Notes: generated from the letters alone by a model not told the origin. A stretch of DNA of 64,000 bases from Enterococcus hulanensis (GCF_005405485.1 NZ_BJED01000012.1:62001-126000); one strand, 5' to 3'. Shown: positions 7,124 to 16,731, numbered from the stretch's first letter. Program-made: numbers and translations.

Positions 7124-9646
7124 TCAATAAACTAAATTGGTATTAACTTCAATCAGCTCCATTAAATAGCTAATCTCACTGTCTTCTACAACGATTGCAA
7201 AACGATTTTCCAAGGGGACCAGTAATTCTTTCAAGTATTGGTACAATCCACGATTATTTTCGAGTAGCAGTTCTGTATCCTCGCGTAAAAATTGTTCCTT
7301 TCGAATCGCGCGTTCGATCATATTACTGGTATGGAAAAGGAATTTGATCCAAAAATCCTCGAAATGTTCAACTTGATAAGTATCCGCAATTTTTTTCGCT
7401 TCGATTTCCAACAAATCATAAATTGTCGCCCCATCGAGAAAGATCAAACTTTCCTCCAGAATACAGATGATTTTGCTTCTGCGATCATTAGTAAAAGGAT
7501 CGAGATTCTCTTGCAGTGCTTTGACTTGGAAATCCTCGACACTATTACCGATATAAGCACTTTGTTCAACGATATCCTCTGACAATTCAGTGATTGACAT
7601 TTTGGGTAATAGTGATTTTCTGGTGGCTTCAATGACCATCGGGGTTGTTACCATTTTGATCGTTTGAGTTGGAATCCCTGTCTTCTTAGTAATAATATCA
7701 CCAAACATATTTAGCGAACCCATATCACTTAAAATCACGACGCCTTTTCCCTGATCAACCTTTTGTACCAATGCCGTCGCTTTTTCTAAAGTATCTCCGA
7801 CCGAGTGTGATAACGGCATATTCAACCCTACTGCATGCTCCACATTCAAAAGTTGATTGGCAGTATTAGCTAGATCAGTTGCAGCGGTTTGTCCATGCAT
7901 TAAAATCAGAACACCAATTTTTTTCTCTGTGTACTTTTCATTCATTGCTTTTAAATAGAGCGAGATAAAATATTTTTCACTTTCTGGTAATTGGACCTCC
8001 AGCTGATCAGAAATCTCACAACAGATTTGTTCAGCAACTTCAAGTTCTTTTTCTAACGCCATTTCATTCGGCTTTTTATGCGCCAAAAAAGAGTTGTCGC
8101 GGAAAGAATAGCCTTCAGTGATTTTTTCAATCAACGTGTCTAAGTGTAAAGCCAAACTTTTGATATTACTATCGTCTAAATGATAGTGCTTTTTCTGAGC
8201 AATCTTTTTTAAGATATTGACGGTAACCTCATAGTTTTTACGAGAGACAATTTTAAAGATTGCCTGTTGCTGATTTCCTTGCTTTTCTGCCAACTGTTGT
8301 GCCTTTCCATGAATGATCGACTTCAATGGCGAAAGTGATCCTTTGCCTTCTAAATATTTATGGTACGTTTCTAAAACATCATGTGAGACACTTTCCTCTT
8401 CATCCACTAGAAGAAACGGGTCTGTGTCTCGTTCTTCTTCTGGTGTGAATACAAATTCATCAATTTGCAGCAGTTTTAATTTTTCACGCATTTCATTATT
8501 AATCTCTGAGGAATGTGCATAATAGAACTGATCAATTAAATATGTTGAAAGATGTGATAGCTTTACTTGAATGATGGCTGAATTGCTAGAAATACTATCT
8601 ACTAAAGCATTAGCGCATAACAGCTGGATATCATTTTTCATTTGCCCTATGTTTCCAACGGGATCGTATTGTAAAAAGAAACGAATCACATCTTCATTAA
8701 CCTGCAGCTTTCGCTCGATTTTTTTCGCTTCCTGCTTAAAGCAAAAATAGATCAGTTTTATCTTCTCTGCTAAGCCGCGTTCCTTAACACTTGGCATAAA
8801 AATCTTCAGCGGAATACGTCGTAAAAAGGTGGATAAAATGTTGCCCTCGATTTCTTCAGTCGTTGCTCCTATAATCAGTACCCTTACCTTTCGTGGGTTG
8901 GATGATTCTCCCAAACGATAATATTCTCCACGATCCATAATCGAAAATAGCATTTCCTGCCCTTCCGGTGGTAAACGATGAATCTCGTCCAAAAAAAGAA
9001 TGCCATTATTAGCTGAAGCAATCAATCCATCCTTATCCGTTTCCGCTCCTGTAAATGCGTGCTTTACATGACCAAAGAGATGATCCAATAACAAATGCTG
9101 ATTATTCGAATAGTCAGCGCAATTGAATACCACGTAAGGAGAATCTTCTTTCAGCTTTCCTGCATGCTTAGCGTATTGATACATGAATCTAGCAAAAGTT
9201 GTTTTCCCTGAACCAGAAGGTCCTGTCAATAAAGAATGCAAACCGAATGGTGGATAAAGTAATGCAGCTTTGGCTTGTCTAACTGCATTTTCTAATGACC
9301 CGTCATAACCAATCAACTCAGTAAATGGATAATCGCTAAGGAATGTATCTTCTTTATCTTTTAACAGCTCGCTTAGTTCTTGAAAAGTTAGAGACTCATT
9401 TGAATCAACTACTTTTCCAAGTTCTTGTTCAATTAACGATTTTGCAATAAAGCAAACCGGTCGGCCAGACAACTTAATCACTTTTTCCTCTTCTACTAAA
9501 CGATTTAAGTCACGACTAACGTTATAGCGTGCTATACCGATTTCCTCCGAAATGCTGGTAGAATCTATTTTGAGTGAGTTATTTCCAGATATGAATAATT
9601 CTGTTTGTTCACATAAAAAAGCAAAAACACTATCTTTTCTCCCCAT
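7124..9646 (-). CDS. LevR-type sigma-54-dependent transcriptional activator with PRD and EIIA-like domains
   Basis: 840 residues from ATG 9646, chosen for AAAGGGGG upstream; a longer frame exists but has no ribosome site. Order of parts: DNA-binding winged helix at about 1-70 (IGIARYNVSRDLNRL), AAA+ sigma-54 interaction domain with Walker A at 142-150 (GPSGSGKTT), the sigma-54-contacting AFTGA loop at about 197-201 and Walker B GILFLDEIH at 215-223, then a PRD (about 430-540), a mannose-class EIIA-like domain (GVLILMHGQTAATDL, near 580) and a C-terminal PRD. Phosphorylation by HPr and by the PTS on domain histidines is expected to set activity, as known for LevR of Bacillus. It is next to, and reads in the same direction as, the PTS operon it should control. 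Confidence 0.95.
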   Translation of the reverse strand: MGRKDSVFAFLCEQTELFISGNNSLKIDSTSISEEIGIARYNVSRDLNRLVEEEKVIKLSGRPVCFIAKSLIEQELGKVVDSNESLTFQELSELLKDKEDTFLSDYPFTELIGYDGSLENAVRQAKAALLYPPFGLHSLLTGPSGSGKTTFARFMYQYAKHAGKLKEDSPYVVFNCADYSNNQHLLLDHLFGHVKHAFTGAETDKDGLIASANNGILFLDEIHRLPPEGQEMLFSIMDRGEYYRLGESSNPRKVRVLIIGATTEEIEGNILSTFLRRIPLKIFMPSVKERGLAEKIKLIYFCFKQEAKKIERKLQVNEDVIRFFLQYDPVGNIGQMKNDIQLLCANALVDSISSNSAIIQVKLSHLSTYLIDQFYYAHSSEINNEMREKLKLLQIDEFVFTPEEERDTDPFLLVDEEESVSHDVLETYHKYLEGKGSLSPLKSIIHGKAQQLAEKQGNQQQAIFKIVSRKNYEVTVNILKKIAQKKHYHLDDSNIKSLALHLDTLIEKITEGYSFRDNSFLAHKKPNEMALEKELEVAEQICCEISDQLEVQLPESEKYFISLYLKAMNEKYTEKKIGVLILMHGQTAATDLANTANQLLNVEHAVGLNMPLSHSVGDTLEKATALVQKVDQGKGVVILSDMGSLNMFGDIITKKTGIPTQTIKMVTTPMVIEATRKSLLPKMSITELSEDIVEQSAYIGNSVEDFQVKALQENLDPFTNDRRSKIICILEESLIFLDGATIYDLLEIEAKKIADTYQVEHFEDFWIKFLFHTSNMIERAIRKEQFLREDTELLLENNRGLYQYLKELLVPLENRFAIVVEDSEISYLMELIEVNTNLVY

Positions 9647-9811
9647 TACCTCAACCCCCTTTATTAGTGACATTGTACACAGATTGATAAGCGCTTTCAA
9701 CACGAGTTGATTTTTTTGCAAATTGAACAAACAAAAAAGTATTGCATAATTTGCACTATTGGAGCCTCTTGAAAAGAAAAAAACTTTCCATTTTAACCCA
9801 TTCTATACAAC

Positions 9812-9845
9812 ATAAAAGACAAGAATGATTAATCACTCTTGTCTC
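9812..9845 (-). terminator. Rho-independent terminator after the AraC-type gene
   Basis: On the minus strand AGACAAGAGTGATT pairs with AATCATTCTTGTCT and is followed by TTTTATG; it lies just past the AraC-type stop codon. Confidence 0.8.
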
Positions 9846-9851
9846 ACAAGC

Positions 9852-10745
9852 TTACTCTTTTTCAATTGGGAGCCAAATTTCTAAGCAGGCACGGTCTTCC
9901 AACGACAGATAGGTTTCCAGCTCTGGTCCATCGATTTTTTGATAGTCTGTTTGCGGCAGCCAAGTGTTGAAGATTTGCTGCTGTAATTGATAATACGCAT
10001 TCGAAACATTTTCTGTTTTACGATAATCATAGGGCTCACTGACAAAAACAGCATATGTTTGCTTGGGAATCTCGATCGTCAAATAATCCGTCGCAGCATG
10101 TTGATTCAAAACAAAGCCGGTAAAATAGTTTAGATTTCCTGATTGCGGTTTGACAGGATTGGCCACAGCGAAATAAGGCACACGTTTTAGACCGAAAAAG
10201 TTTTTTCGTGTCGCATCGCTTTCCGCAAACATTCGCAGCTCTTGGTCGCTGAAAAAGGTTTCCCATTGTTTGCCTGTATTTTTAAATAAGTCATCTTCCA
10301 ATTGATACGCGGCCATTTTCCCGACGACCGTAAAGCTCGGAAGCTGCTCAATTTGATAGTTCAATGTTTTCCCACCATTAATTTTGATATCCAGCCGAAT
10401 CGGCGGAAAGAAATTGATTGCCGCTTTGAGGTTCTTTGCCTGGCTTGGTGTGATTCCGTGAAACTTGGAAAACGCTCGATTAAATGCTGACCGATTGGCA
10501 TAGCCGCATAACTCGGAAATTTCATCAATCGAATGATCTTTGCGTAATAGTTCCACCGCTTCTGATAATCGGCGATTGCGTAAATAAGTTGAAAACGAAT
10601 AGCCGGTTAAATACGTGAAAAAACGATGGAAGGTATATTCTGAAAGCAGCGCCTGTTTGGCTAATTGTTTCAACGAAACAGCTTCAAATAAATGATTTTC
10701 AATATGAGCCAACGTCGCTGAAAAACGTTCTAAATCCTTTGACAT
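9852..10745 (-). CDS. AraC-family regulator with GyrI-like effector-binding domain
   Basis: 297 residues. The N-terminal ~110 residues hold the two helix-turn-helix units of AraC/XylS proteins (AKQALLSEYTFHRFF and ISELCGYANRSAFNRAFSKFHGITPSQ). The remainder is a GyrI-like/SOUL-type effector domain, ending in LETYLSLEDRACLEIWLPIEKE. This Rob/SoxS-plus-GyrI layout usually binds small hydrophobic or cationic compounds and controls efflux or detoxification genes. The ATG is preceded by GGAGGAG. It lies directly downstream of a stand-alone GyrI-like gene, so the two may share a ligand; the target genes are unknown. Confidence 0.9.
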   Translation of the reverse strand: MSKDLERFSATLAHIENHLFEAVSLKQLAKQALLSEYTFHRFFTYLTGYSFSTYLRNRRLSEAVELLRKDHSIDEISELCGYANRSAFNRAFSKFHGITPSQAKNLKAAINFFPPIRLDIKINGGKTLNYQIEQLPSFTVVGKMAAYQLEDDLFKNTGKQWETFFSDQELRMFAESDATRKNFFGLKRVPYFAVANPVKPQSGNLNYFTGFVLNQHAATDYLTIEIPKQTYAVFVSEPYDYRKTENVSNAYYQLQQQIFNTWLPQTDYQKIDGPELETYLSLEDRACLEIWLPIEKE

Positions 10746-10840
10746 GGTTCTCCTCCTACTAAACTCTCTTTCATAAGAATAGCATATTGAGGAGAAGTTC
10801 CTAAACTTTTCTAAACCTTTCCAAATTTTTTGAAGTTCGA

Positions 10841-11338
10841 TTATTTTTTTCTAACTGGAACCCAAATCTCAACATCATCTCCCTGTCCATAAACTTCCAG
10901 ATCCGGTCCACCGGAAGTCATTTTCCCTGTCATGTATCCTTTGTTCAGTAATTCGTATTCTTTGGATTTGGGTGCCCACTTTGTCACAATCGCAAACTGT
11001 GTTTTTCCATTAGTTTTTCTCGTACAGGGAAAAACAGCCCATGTACTTGCCGGTACCTCGATTTCAAATAAATCTGACGGTGTATCCTTGGTCGTTGCGA
11101 CAGCGATATAATAATCAAATTTTTTGGCATCCGTCTTATCAATATTATAGAAACTGGCTCCGATCAATCCAAACGGTTCGTGATCGATCAGCGGTAAGAG
11201 TGCTTCTTGCTTACCAGCCGCCAGAATCTCATTCCAGAATGCAGGACAGTCCTTCATTCCTTGCCGTTTTGCATTCGTTGATTCCTTTTTAAAGCCTACC
11301 AGTTTAAAGCTTTCTAATTCAACAATTCGATGTTCCAT
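10841..11338 (-). CDS. GyrI-like domain protein
   Basis: 165 residues starting at ATG 11338 (GAGGGG upstream; a longer frame lacks a ribosome site). The sequence is a single GyrI-like/effector-binding fold: MEHRIVELESFKLVGFKKE-type beginning, a central FDYYIAVATT, EVPASTWAVFPC and the ending DVEIWVPVRKK. Stand-alone members bind small amphipathic molecules, and some hydrolyse or sequester toxic compounds; no catalytic residues can be assigned here. Placed upstream of the AraC-type gene with the same kind of domain, in the same direction, with a 95-bp gap. Confidence 0.85.
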   Translation of the reverse strand: MEHRIVELESFKLVGFKKESTNAKRQGMKDCPAFWNEILAAGKQEALLPLIDHEPFGLIGASFYNIDKTDAKKFDYYIAVATTKDTPSDLFEIEVPASTWAVFPCTRKTNGKTQFAIVTKWAPKSKEYELLNKGYMTGKMTSGGPDLEVYGQGDDVEIWVPVRKK

Positions 11339-11513
11339 AATTAATCCCCTCTTTCTTTTCTTCACTATAGCAAAGCAGGCTTGCATTCCTTTTACCCTTT
11401 TTGAGGCAAAAAAAGAGAAGATTAAAACGAGAAATTTTAAAATAACACTTGATTATGATTTTTAATGCCTTTACTCTAAGTATAGAAGGCGCCTTCGGAA
11501 ATGGAGGAAAACG

Positions 11514-12488
11514 ATGAACGACATAAAATTTAATACGGTTCAACAGAAAATCAAGACAGATCATAAAAATATTACTGGGATCATTGTGCAAAAAAATAAT
11601 CAACTGCTTTATGAAGAGTATTTCAATGACTGCGACGAGGCTAGTAATATCCATGTTTACTCAATCACCAAAAGTATTTTATCCTTATTATTGGGTATCG
11701 CTCATGAACAAGGGGCAATCAATGAATTGAACGGTCCGATTTTGGCTTATTTTCCGGAATATCAGCCAAAAAGCGCGACAATCAATAACATTACACTAGA
11801 GCATTTAATAACTATGACCGCGCCATATAAATATAAAAATGGTCCCCTTGCATATATCAAATATTTCTCCAGCAAAGACTGGACCAAGTTTACGCTAAAG
11901 CAATTAGGCGGCAAGCAGCCGATTGGCGTGTTTACTTACACCCCTTTGATTGGGCCGGATCTGCTCTCAGCGATACTAGCTCGCTCAACAAATCAAACGG
12001 TATTGGATTTTGCTCGTGAGAACTTATTTATCCCCTTAGAGATTAATGTCGAAAAGACGATCCACTTAAAATCGGCCAAAGATCAAATGAGTTTTAATAA
12101 GTCGACTAATTCAAACGGTTGGGTCGCAGATGACACAGGCTTAAATGCTGGCGGTTGGGGATTGACTTTAACAACCCGCGAACTAACAAAAATCGGAGAA
12201 CTAATCCTAAATCAAGGCAGCTGGAAGGGACAACAGATTGTTCCGAAGAACTGGTTAGAGACCATGCAGAAAAAGCACAGTCATTGGGAACAAGAAGGAC
12301 TGGATTACGGTTATTTGTGGTGGATCATTGATCCGGACAAACCAATCGTTGCGGCGATGGGCGATGGCGGCAATATTCTCTACATTGATCACGAGGAAAA
12401 TCTGGTGATAACGATCACTGCTTTGTTCAAAGAAAATGTCTACGATCGCATTGACTTTATCCAGCAAGAAATTTTACCGCTGATATAA
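11514..12488 (+). CDS. serine hydrolase, class C beta-lactamase-like fold
   Basis: 324 residues with no signal peptide, so probably cytosolic. The active-site SxxK is YSITKS near residues 44-49; a conserved YxY/N-like tyrosine and the later GYGGNILYI-type region (here GDGGNILYID) fit penicillin-binding-protein-like serine hydrolases of the beta-lactamase-related family. DYGYLWWI is a common feature of the same group. Substrate unknown; such proteins include esterases and peptidases. ATG follows ATGGAGG. It is convergent with the DUF1697 gene through a shared terminator. Confidence 0.88.
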   Translation: MNDIKFNTVQQKIKTDHKNITGIIVQKNNQLLYEEYFNDCDEASNIHVYSITKSILSLLLGIAHEQGAINELNGPILAYFPEYQPKSATINNITLEHLITMTAPYKYKNGPLAYIKYFSSKDWTKFTLKQLGGKQPIGVFTYTPLIGPDLLSAILARSTNQTVLDFARENLFIPLEINVEKTIHLKSAKDQMSFNKSTNSNGWVADDTGLNAGGWGLTLTTRELTKIGELILNQGSWKGQQIVPKNWLETMQKKHSHWEQEGLDYGYLWWIIDPDKPIVAAMGDGGNILYIDHEENLVITITALFKENVYDRIDFIQQEILPLI

Positions 12489-12490
12489 AC

Positions 12491-12528
12491 AAAAAATCAA
12501 GCAGTTTTCTGACTGCTTGATTTTTTAT
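12491..12528. terminator. bidirectional Rho-independent terminator
   Basis: AAAAAATCAAGCAG pairs with CTGCTTGATTTTTT around TTTTCTGA. A run lies on one side and T run on the other, so it serves both the serine hydrolase gene and the converging DUF1697 gene, whose last codon overlaps it. Confidence 0.9.
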
Positions 12529-13070
12529 TGGGCTTGACTCATTAATAGTAACTTGTTAACCGTATTGGCATTGCGGATCGTCACATGGTTATTGACTGAG
12601 GAGCTAGCGATTTTTGACCAGCGGGCTTTATTGAAGGTCTTGCGCGGCGCCGACCAAAAAATCACCTCACCATGATGCGCGATTTTTTCGTATTCTGGTT
12701 TTATTTCACCGACTGCCGCGAAGACTTCTTCGACTGTCATTGGAGCGATCATAAAAATGGCATAATGGATCGTTTCTTTCTCATGATCCCACCAATCAGG
12801 CGCGTGCTGTATTATCTCAATTAATTCATCAATGGCTACGACAGTCACTGGGATCGTTAAGCCGAACTTATCAGTAATCACTGCTTCGCAAGTTTGGATC
12901 AGCTCTGCTTTATTTTCGCTCGGGCTGGAAAAGATCACATTTCCGCTGTTAATATACGTTACAACTTCTGAAAAACCAATTTCTTCAAAGGCGCTTTTCA
13001 ATAAAGGCATCGCGATTTTATTTTTACCGCTGATGTTGATTCCTCTTAACAGCGCGATATACTTTTTCAC
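12525..13070 (-). CDS. DUF1697 family protein
   Basis: 181 residues. The opening MKKYIALLRGINISGKNKI with MPLLKSAFEEIGFSEV and TYINSGNVIFSS is the signature of DUF1697 proteins, which are widespread, cytosolic and without an established function. The GTG start at 13070 follows GAGGGAAG. Ten bases separate it from the acetyltransferase gene upstream, so the two are co-transcribed. Confidence 0.92.
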   Translation of the reverse strand: MKKYIALLRGINISGKNKIAMPLLKSAFEEIGFSEVVTYINSGNVIFSSPSENKAELIQTCEAVITDKFGLTIPVTVVAIDELIEIIQHAPDWWDHEKETIHYAIFMIAPMTVEEVFAAVGEIKPEYEKIAHHGEVIFWSAPRKTFNKARWSKIASSSVNNHVTIRNANTVNKLLLMSQAQ

Positions 13071-13080
13071 TATTCTTCCC

Positions 13081-13827
13081 TCACGTCGCTAATAATTTTT
13101 TTAATACATTTTTGTTCAATACATGGACTGTTAAGAATTTCCCTTGGTAATAGACCGCCCAATTATTGAAAATTCCCGGTAGGTTCTTGGCTTTTTCTAG
13201 GCTGTCCACTGGAACCAGTGTCAAGGGAATGTTTTCTTCCTCGCAATATTCCTGTACTTCTTTTAGTCCGTTGGGTATGAAGGGACATTGCTGGCTGTAA
13301 AAAATCGTCAATTCTTGATCAGCAATCGTCTGCTTTCTGGCCGATTCCGAAAATGCAGGAACAGTTCCATCAAAGGACAGCGCCATGAGCTCAAAACCGC
13401 CAGCGATTTGGTCAACGACTTCAAATCCATTTTTTTCAACAAACTTTTTGTCGGTTAGAAACGGTGTCTTCTTTTGCGAACTGATGACACAAACTCCTGA
13501 TTTATTTTGCCGCTTGGCATCCTCAATACAATAATTCAGCAGATTTTTCCCATGGCCTTGTCCTTTAAAACTGCCAGAGACCCAAAGACAGTAGATATGC
13601 AAATAATTCTCGCCAACTACAGGTACCCAAGCCGTTTCCAACGGTGCATATTCGATAAAAACTTTTCCATTCGCGTCCAGCTTGCGAAATATGTGCCCTT
13701 CAGGCAAACGCTCCTTGAGCCATGATTTTTTTGTGTCGACACCGGCTTGATGCTTTTTACCGGAAATTGCGCAGCATAAGTGTTCAGCGGCAACATTTTT
13801 TTCTGTGATATTTATGTACTCTACCAT
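13081..13827 (-). CDS. GNAT-family N-acetyltransferase with C-terminal YoaP-like domain
   Basis: 248 residues from ATG 13827 (AAGGAGGG upstream). The N-terminal half is a GNAT domain: LHIYCLWVSGSFKGQGHGKNLL contains the acetyl-CoA-binding Q/RxxGxG/A loop as GQGHGK. After about residue 165 a thioredoxin-like segment follows (LTIFYSQQCPFIPNG, with a single cysteine in place of CxxC), as in YoaP-type proteins. The donor is acetyl-CoA; the acceptor is unknown. First gene of a two-gene unit with the DUF1697 gene. Confidence 0.88.
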   Translation of the reverse strand: MVEYINITEKNVAAEHLCCAISGKKHQAGVDTKKSWLKERLPEGHIFRKLDANGKVFIEYAPLETAWVPVVGENYLHIYCLWVSGSFKGQGHGKNLLNYCIEDAKRQNKSGVCVISSQKKTPFLTDKKFVEKNGFEVVDQIAGGFELMALSFDGTVPAFSESARKQTIADQELTIFYSQQCPFIPNGLKEVQEYCEEENIPLTLVPVDSLEKAKNLPGIFNNWAVYYQGKFLTVHVLNKNVLKKLLAT

Positions 13828-13898
13828 CAAATCCCTCCTTCATTCTATTAATTCAAGTATAACATTAAGTAAACTTTCGCCGGATTGTTTATTCAATA

Positions 13899-13930
13899 GA
13901 AAAAAGCAGAAGTAAAATTCACTTCTGCTA
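13899..13930 (-). terminator. Rho-independent terminator after the DUF6506 gene
   Basis: Minus-strand AGCAGAAGTGAATTTTACTTCTGCT hairpin followed by TTTTTCT, just beyond the stop codon at 13943. Confidence 0.85.
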
Positions 13931-13942
13931 GATGAACTATTT

Positions 13943-14245
13943 CTATAAATACATATTGTCGCCGGATTGATTTCCCAAGCCTGGATGCTTATCAAAGCGC
14001 ACGACACCGACAACTGCCTTATCACCAACTGCCTCGACGATCTTAGCCGTTCCCAGATGGCCGAAGCCGCCGCATAATTCGATTGCTTGAACACCGCCTG
14101 CTACTAGTTCTTTTGAAATCTCCACTGCTTCCGCATAATCAACGACTCCTACCGTGGTCAGCTCAACCGCTGGTGTCGTCACCACTGAACGATCTTTTTT
14201 GCCATCTGCACCCTCTGCTACAAAAATAAATGCTGCTTTTAACAT
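13943..14245 (-). CDS. DUF6506 family small protein
   Basis: 100 residues, complete. The beginning MLKAAFIFVAEGAD-KKDRSV, the middle VDYAEAVEISKELVAGGVQAIELCGGFGHLG and the end VGVVRFDKHPG are those of a conserved small cytosolic family (DUF6506) found in many Firmicutes and Actinobacteria, with an alpha/beta TIM-barrel-fragment look. No function has been established. It is monocistronic, with its own terminator; ATG is preceded by AGGAGG. Confidence 0.85.
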   Translation of the reverse strand: MLKAAFIFVAEGADGKKDRSVVTTPAVELTTVGVVDYAEAVEISKELVAGGVQAIELCGGFGHLGTAKIVEAVGDKAVVGVVRFDKHPGLGNQSGDNMYL

Positions 14246-14300
14246 ATGAAACCTCCTGATTTTTTATTTTCAGTCTCTTAATTAGCAGACTAATGGACTG

Positions 14301-15209
14301 TTAAAGTGTAATCACAAACTTCTTGGTATATTTTTCATCGTCCAGCAGCTCGATCGTAAATCCATGCTTGTCGATGATCGTCTTGACGATCGCCAAGCCT
14401 AAACCGCTGCCTTGAAAATTTCGTTCGGTTTCGTTTTCGCTGACAAACGGCTGAAAGAGCTTCTCGCGATCCTTTGGCGGAATCGGTGTACCATTGTCTG
14501 CGAAGATAATTTTAGTCTGATTATTTTTTTCTATAATGGAAATTGCCAGCTGACTACCTGCTAGATTATGCTTGCAGGCGTTGATCAGTAAATTATTAAA
14601 GACGCGCCGCAGCTCGATCTTGTCGATACTTTTCATGACAGGCTCTTCCGGCAGTTCTAAAAATAATTCGATCCGCTGCTGCTCAAGCATATCATAGTTA
14701 TCCGCCACCGCCTCCTTTAATAAGAAATTAACTGCACACTCTTGCCGATTTAAACTGTATTCAGCTGCATTCAGCTTGGTATATTGAAACATCAAATCCA
14801 ATAGCTCATTTGCTGTCAGGGATTTTTGATAAATAATTGAAGAAACTTCTGCTCGTTCTTCCGGTTCGACAATGTCCTCACTCAAAGCCTTAGAAAATCC
14901 GGTAATGCTGGTCAACGGTGTCTTTAAATCGTGGGCGATATTGGCGAACAAGGTATTTTGCTGTTTTGCGATTTTTTGACTTTGCTCTTCGATTTTTTTA
15001 TCCAAACTTCGATAAAATGCGTAGGAAAAACAGAAAACTGCGACTAATTGCAGGATTAAACCAATAACTCTGAACAACACTTGATATTCCGGTTCATAAA
15101 CTAATGTTTCTAAAGAAGCAAAGAATTCTTCAATCAATCCCCCTACCACCGAGAGACCAAAGAAATAAAGGATAAAGGAACGCAAAATCGCATTTCTAAG
15201 CTGTTTCAT
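14301..15209 (-). CDS. sensor histidine kinase
   Basis: 302 residues. Two membrane helices (about 9-26 and 44-66) frame a very short outside loop of under 20 residues, so this is an intramembrane-sensing type kinase. No HAMP is obvious; a coiled stretch leads to the HisKA box IAHDLKTPLTS with phospho-accepting H93. The ATPase part has N box NNLLINACKHN, DNGTPIP (G1) and GSGLGLAIV (G2). It overlaps the response regulator gene by 14 bases. Together with the ABC transporter upstream this resembles the cell-envelope-stress modules in which the transporter helps sensing of antimicrobial peptides (inference). Confidence 0.95.
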   Translation of the reverse strand: MKQLRNAILRSFILYFFGLSVVGGLIEEFFASLETLVYEPEYQVLFRVIGLILQLVAVFCFSYAFYRSLDKKIEEQSQKIAKQQNTLFANIAHDLKTPLTSITGFSKALSEDIVEPEERAEVSSIIYQKSLTANELLDLMFQYTKLNAAEYSLNRQECAVNFLLKEAVADNYDMLEQQRIELFLELPEEPVMKSIDKIELRRVFNNLLINACKHNLAGSQLAISIIEKNNQTKIIFADNGTPIPPKDREKLFQPFVSENETERNFQGSGLGLAIVKTIIDKHGFTIELLDDEKYTKKFVITL

Positions 15210-15885
15210 GAGGGACCTCCAAACGATAGCCTAACCCTCGAATCGTCTTGATCCGTTCGTTTCCGATTTTTTCCCGCAGCTTGCTCATCATGACTCGGAC
15301 GTTATTATCACCTGCCAACGGATCTTGCCAGCCATGTTCGTAGATCTGTTCCTTGGTGAAGACTCGGCCAGGCTGTTCCATCAGCAGCCTCAATACGCGA
15401 AACTCGACAGCGGTCAAATTAATCAATTGCTTGTCAACATATGCGGTACAGGCATGCGTGTCTAAGGTTAAATTGCCGACGGTTAAATTATTTTGCCCCG
15501 GTTCATTGGCGACACCGAGCGAATAATATCTTCTCAGCAAAGCATTCACTCGGGCAATCGCTTCATGAGGATCAAAGGGCTTCGTCAAATAATCGTCCGC
15601 TCCGATCTCTAACCCGAAAATTCGATCAGAGGCCTCGACCCGTGCGGAGATAACTAGGATCGGCAGATTGCTGCTTTTTCTGACTGTACGGATCAGCTCG
15701 AAACCATCAATCTCCGGCATCATGATATCAACGATCAGCAGATCAATTTTCTTTTCTGCTAAAATCGCTAATGCTTCACGACCATTGACGGCTTCATAAT
15801 GAGTGATCTCTTCACTTTTCAAGTACATCTTTAACAGTTTGATAATTTCCTTTTCATCATCTACATGTAAAATATTGTATCCCAT
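15196..15885 (-). CDS. OmpR-family response regulator
   Basis: 229 residues from ATG 15885, which has AGGGGTGG upstream. Receiver domain 1-120 with acidic pocket DDE (9-11), phospho-acceptor D53 in LLIVDIMMPE and the LTKPF lysine near 102; C-terminal winged-helix DNA-binding domain with RVFTKEQIYEHGW and the VRVMMSKLREKIG recognition region. It activates or represses target promoters after phosphorylation by the kinase encoded immediately downstream. Target promoter is probably that of the ABC operon at 19050, as is usual for this arrangement. Confidence 0.96.
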   Translation of the reverse strand: MGYNILHVDDEKEIIKLLKMYLKSEEITHYEAVNGREALAILAEKKIDLLIVDIMMPEIDGFELIRTVRKSSNLPILVISARVEASDRIFGLEIGADDYLTKPFDPHEAIARVNALLRRYYSLGVANEPGQNNLTVGNLTLDTHACTAYVDKQLINLTAVEFRVLRLLMEQPGRVFTKEQIYEHGWQDPLAGDNNVRVMMSKLREKIGNERIKTIRGLGYRLEVPHETA

Positions 15886-15958
15886 CAGCCACCCCTGCTT
15901 TCTACGATTCATCACTAATAATTTTACCATAGTGCTCACGAAGGTTTTGCGTCTCTTC

Positions 15959-16714
15959 TTAGATTTCGACAGCCAAAACTTTCTCGTTGATTTTTTCGAT
16001 ACGGCTTTCAAGATTTTGTCCGATGTAGTTTCCTAATTGCAGAGCATCGGTGATTTGACCATCCTCCATAAAGAAAACCTGTTCACTTTGCGCAGCTACC
16101 TTTACATCGTGAGTAACGATAACAACAGTTGTTCCTTCTTCATTTATTTTCAATAGGATATCCATAATTTCTTGCGCGGCTTTGGAATTCAAGGCACCGG
16201 TTGGTTCATCGCCAAAAATAATCTTCGGCTGACTCATCAATGCCCGACAGATGCCCGCTCTTTGCAGCTGTCCGCCAGATACCTGAGTGATTTTTCGATC
16301 TCTCAGCTCTTGGATACCGACTTTTTTCATTAAGTCCTCTGCTCGCTTTTCAAGTTCTGCGCTTTGTTTTCGCTTTTTTAAGCTTGGCAGGATAATATTA
16401 TCGATCAAAGAGAGATTTTTCAGCAACGTCGGCTGCTGGAATACAAAGCCTAATTGTTCTCTGCGCATGTCAGCTAATTGTTTTTCTGTCATTTGATCGA
16501 TTTGTTGATTATTGACGCTTATTTTTCCCGAATCGACTTTATCCATCCCGCTGATTGCGTAAAGCAGGGTTGATTTTCCTGAGCCTGAAGGACCCATGAT
16601 TGCGACGAATTGGCCTGTTTTCACTTGAATATTTACTTGATTTAAGACAGTGACCTGCTCTTCTCCTTCTCCAAAGCTTTTTACAATTTCTGTGCCATTT
16701 ATGATTGTTTGCAT
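15959..16714 (-). CDS. ABC transporter ATP-binding protein (MacB/LolD-type)
   Basis: 251 residues. Walker A GPSGSGKST at 41-49, Q-loop FVFQQPTLL, signature VSGGQLQRAGICRAL, Walker B IIFGDEPTGAL and switch histidine VTHD. The wording of the signature and GDEPTGAL places it with the MacB/LolD/Bce ATPases that pair with FtsX-type permeases, here the protein encoded just upstream. A C-terminal extension of about 30 residues after the usual end of the domain is of unknown use. The gene is followed by the two-component genes in the same direction. Confidence 0.95.
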   Translation of the reverse strand: MQTIINGTEIVKSFGEGEEQVTVLNQVNIQVKTGQFVAIMGPSGSGKSTLLYAISGMDKVDSGKISVNNQQIDQMTEKQLADMRREQLGFVFQQPTLLKNLSLIDNIILPSLKKRKQSAELEKRAEDLMKKVGIQELRDRKITQVSGGQLQRAGICRALMSQPKIIFGDEPTGALNSKAAQEIMDILLKINEEGTTVVIVTHDVKVAAQSEQVFFMEDGQITDALQLGNYIGQNLESRIEKINEKVLAVEI

Positions 16715-16731
16715 TTTTTCTCCATCCTTTT

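Noticed and set aside
13840-14094. 84-codon minus-strand frame overlapping the DUF6506 gene
   Set aside because: It runs in another frame through a conserved gene and the terminator, with no family likeness.
15886-16011. Longer N-terminus for the response regulator
   Set aside because: It would overlap the ABC ATPase gene and has no ribosome site; the ATG at 15885 with AGGGGTGG fits the normal receiver start.
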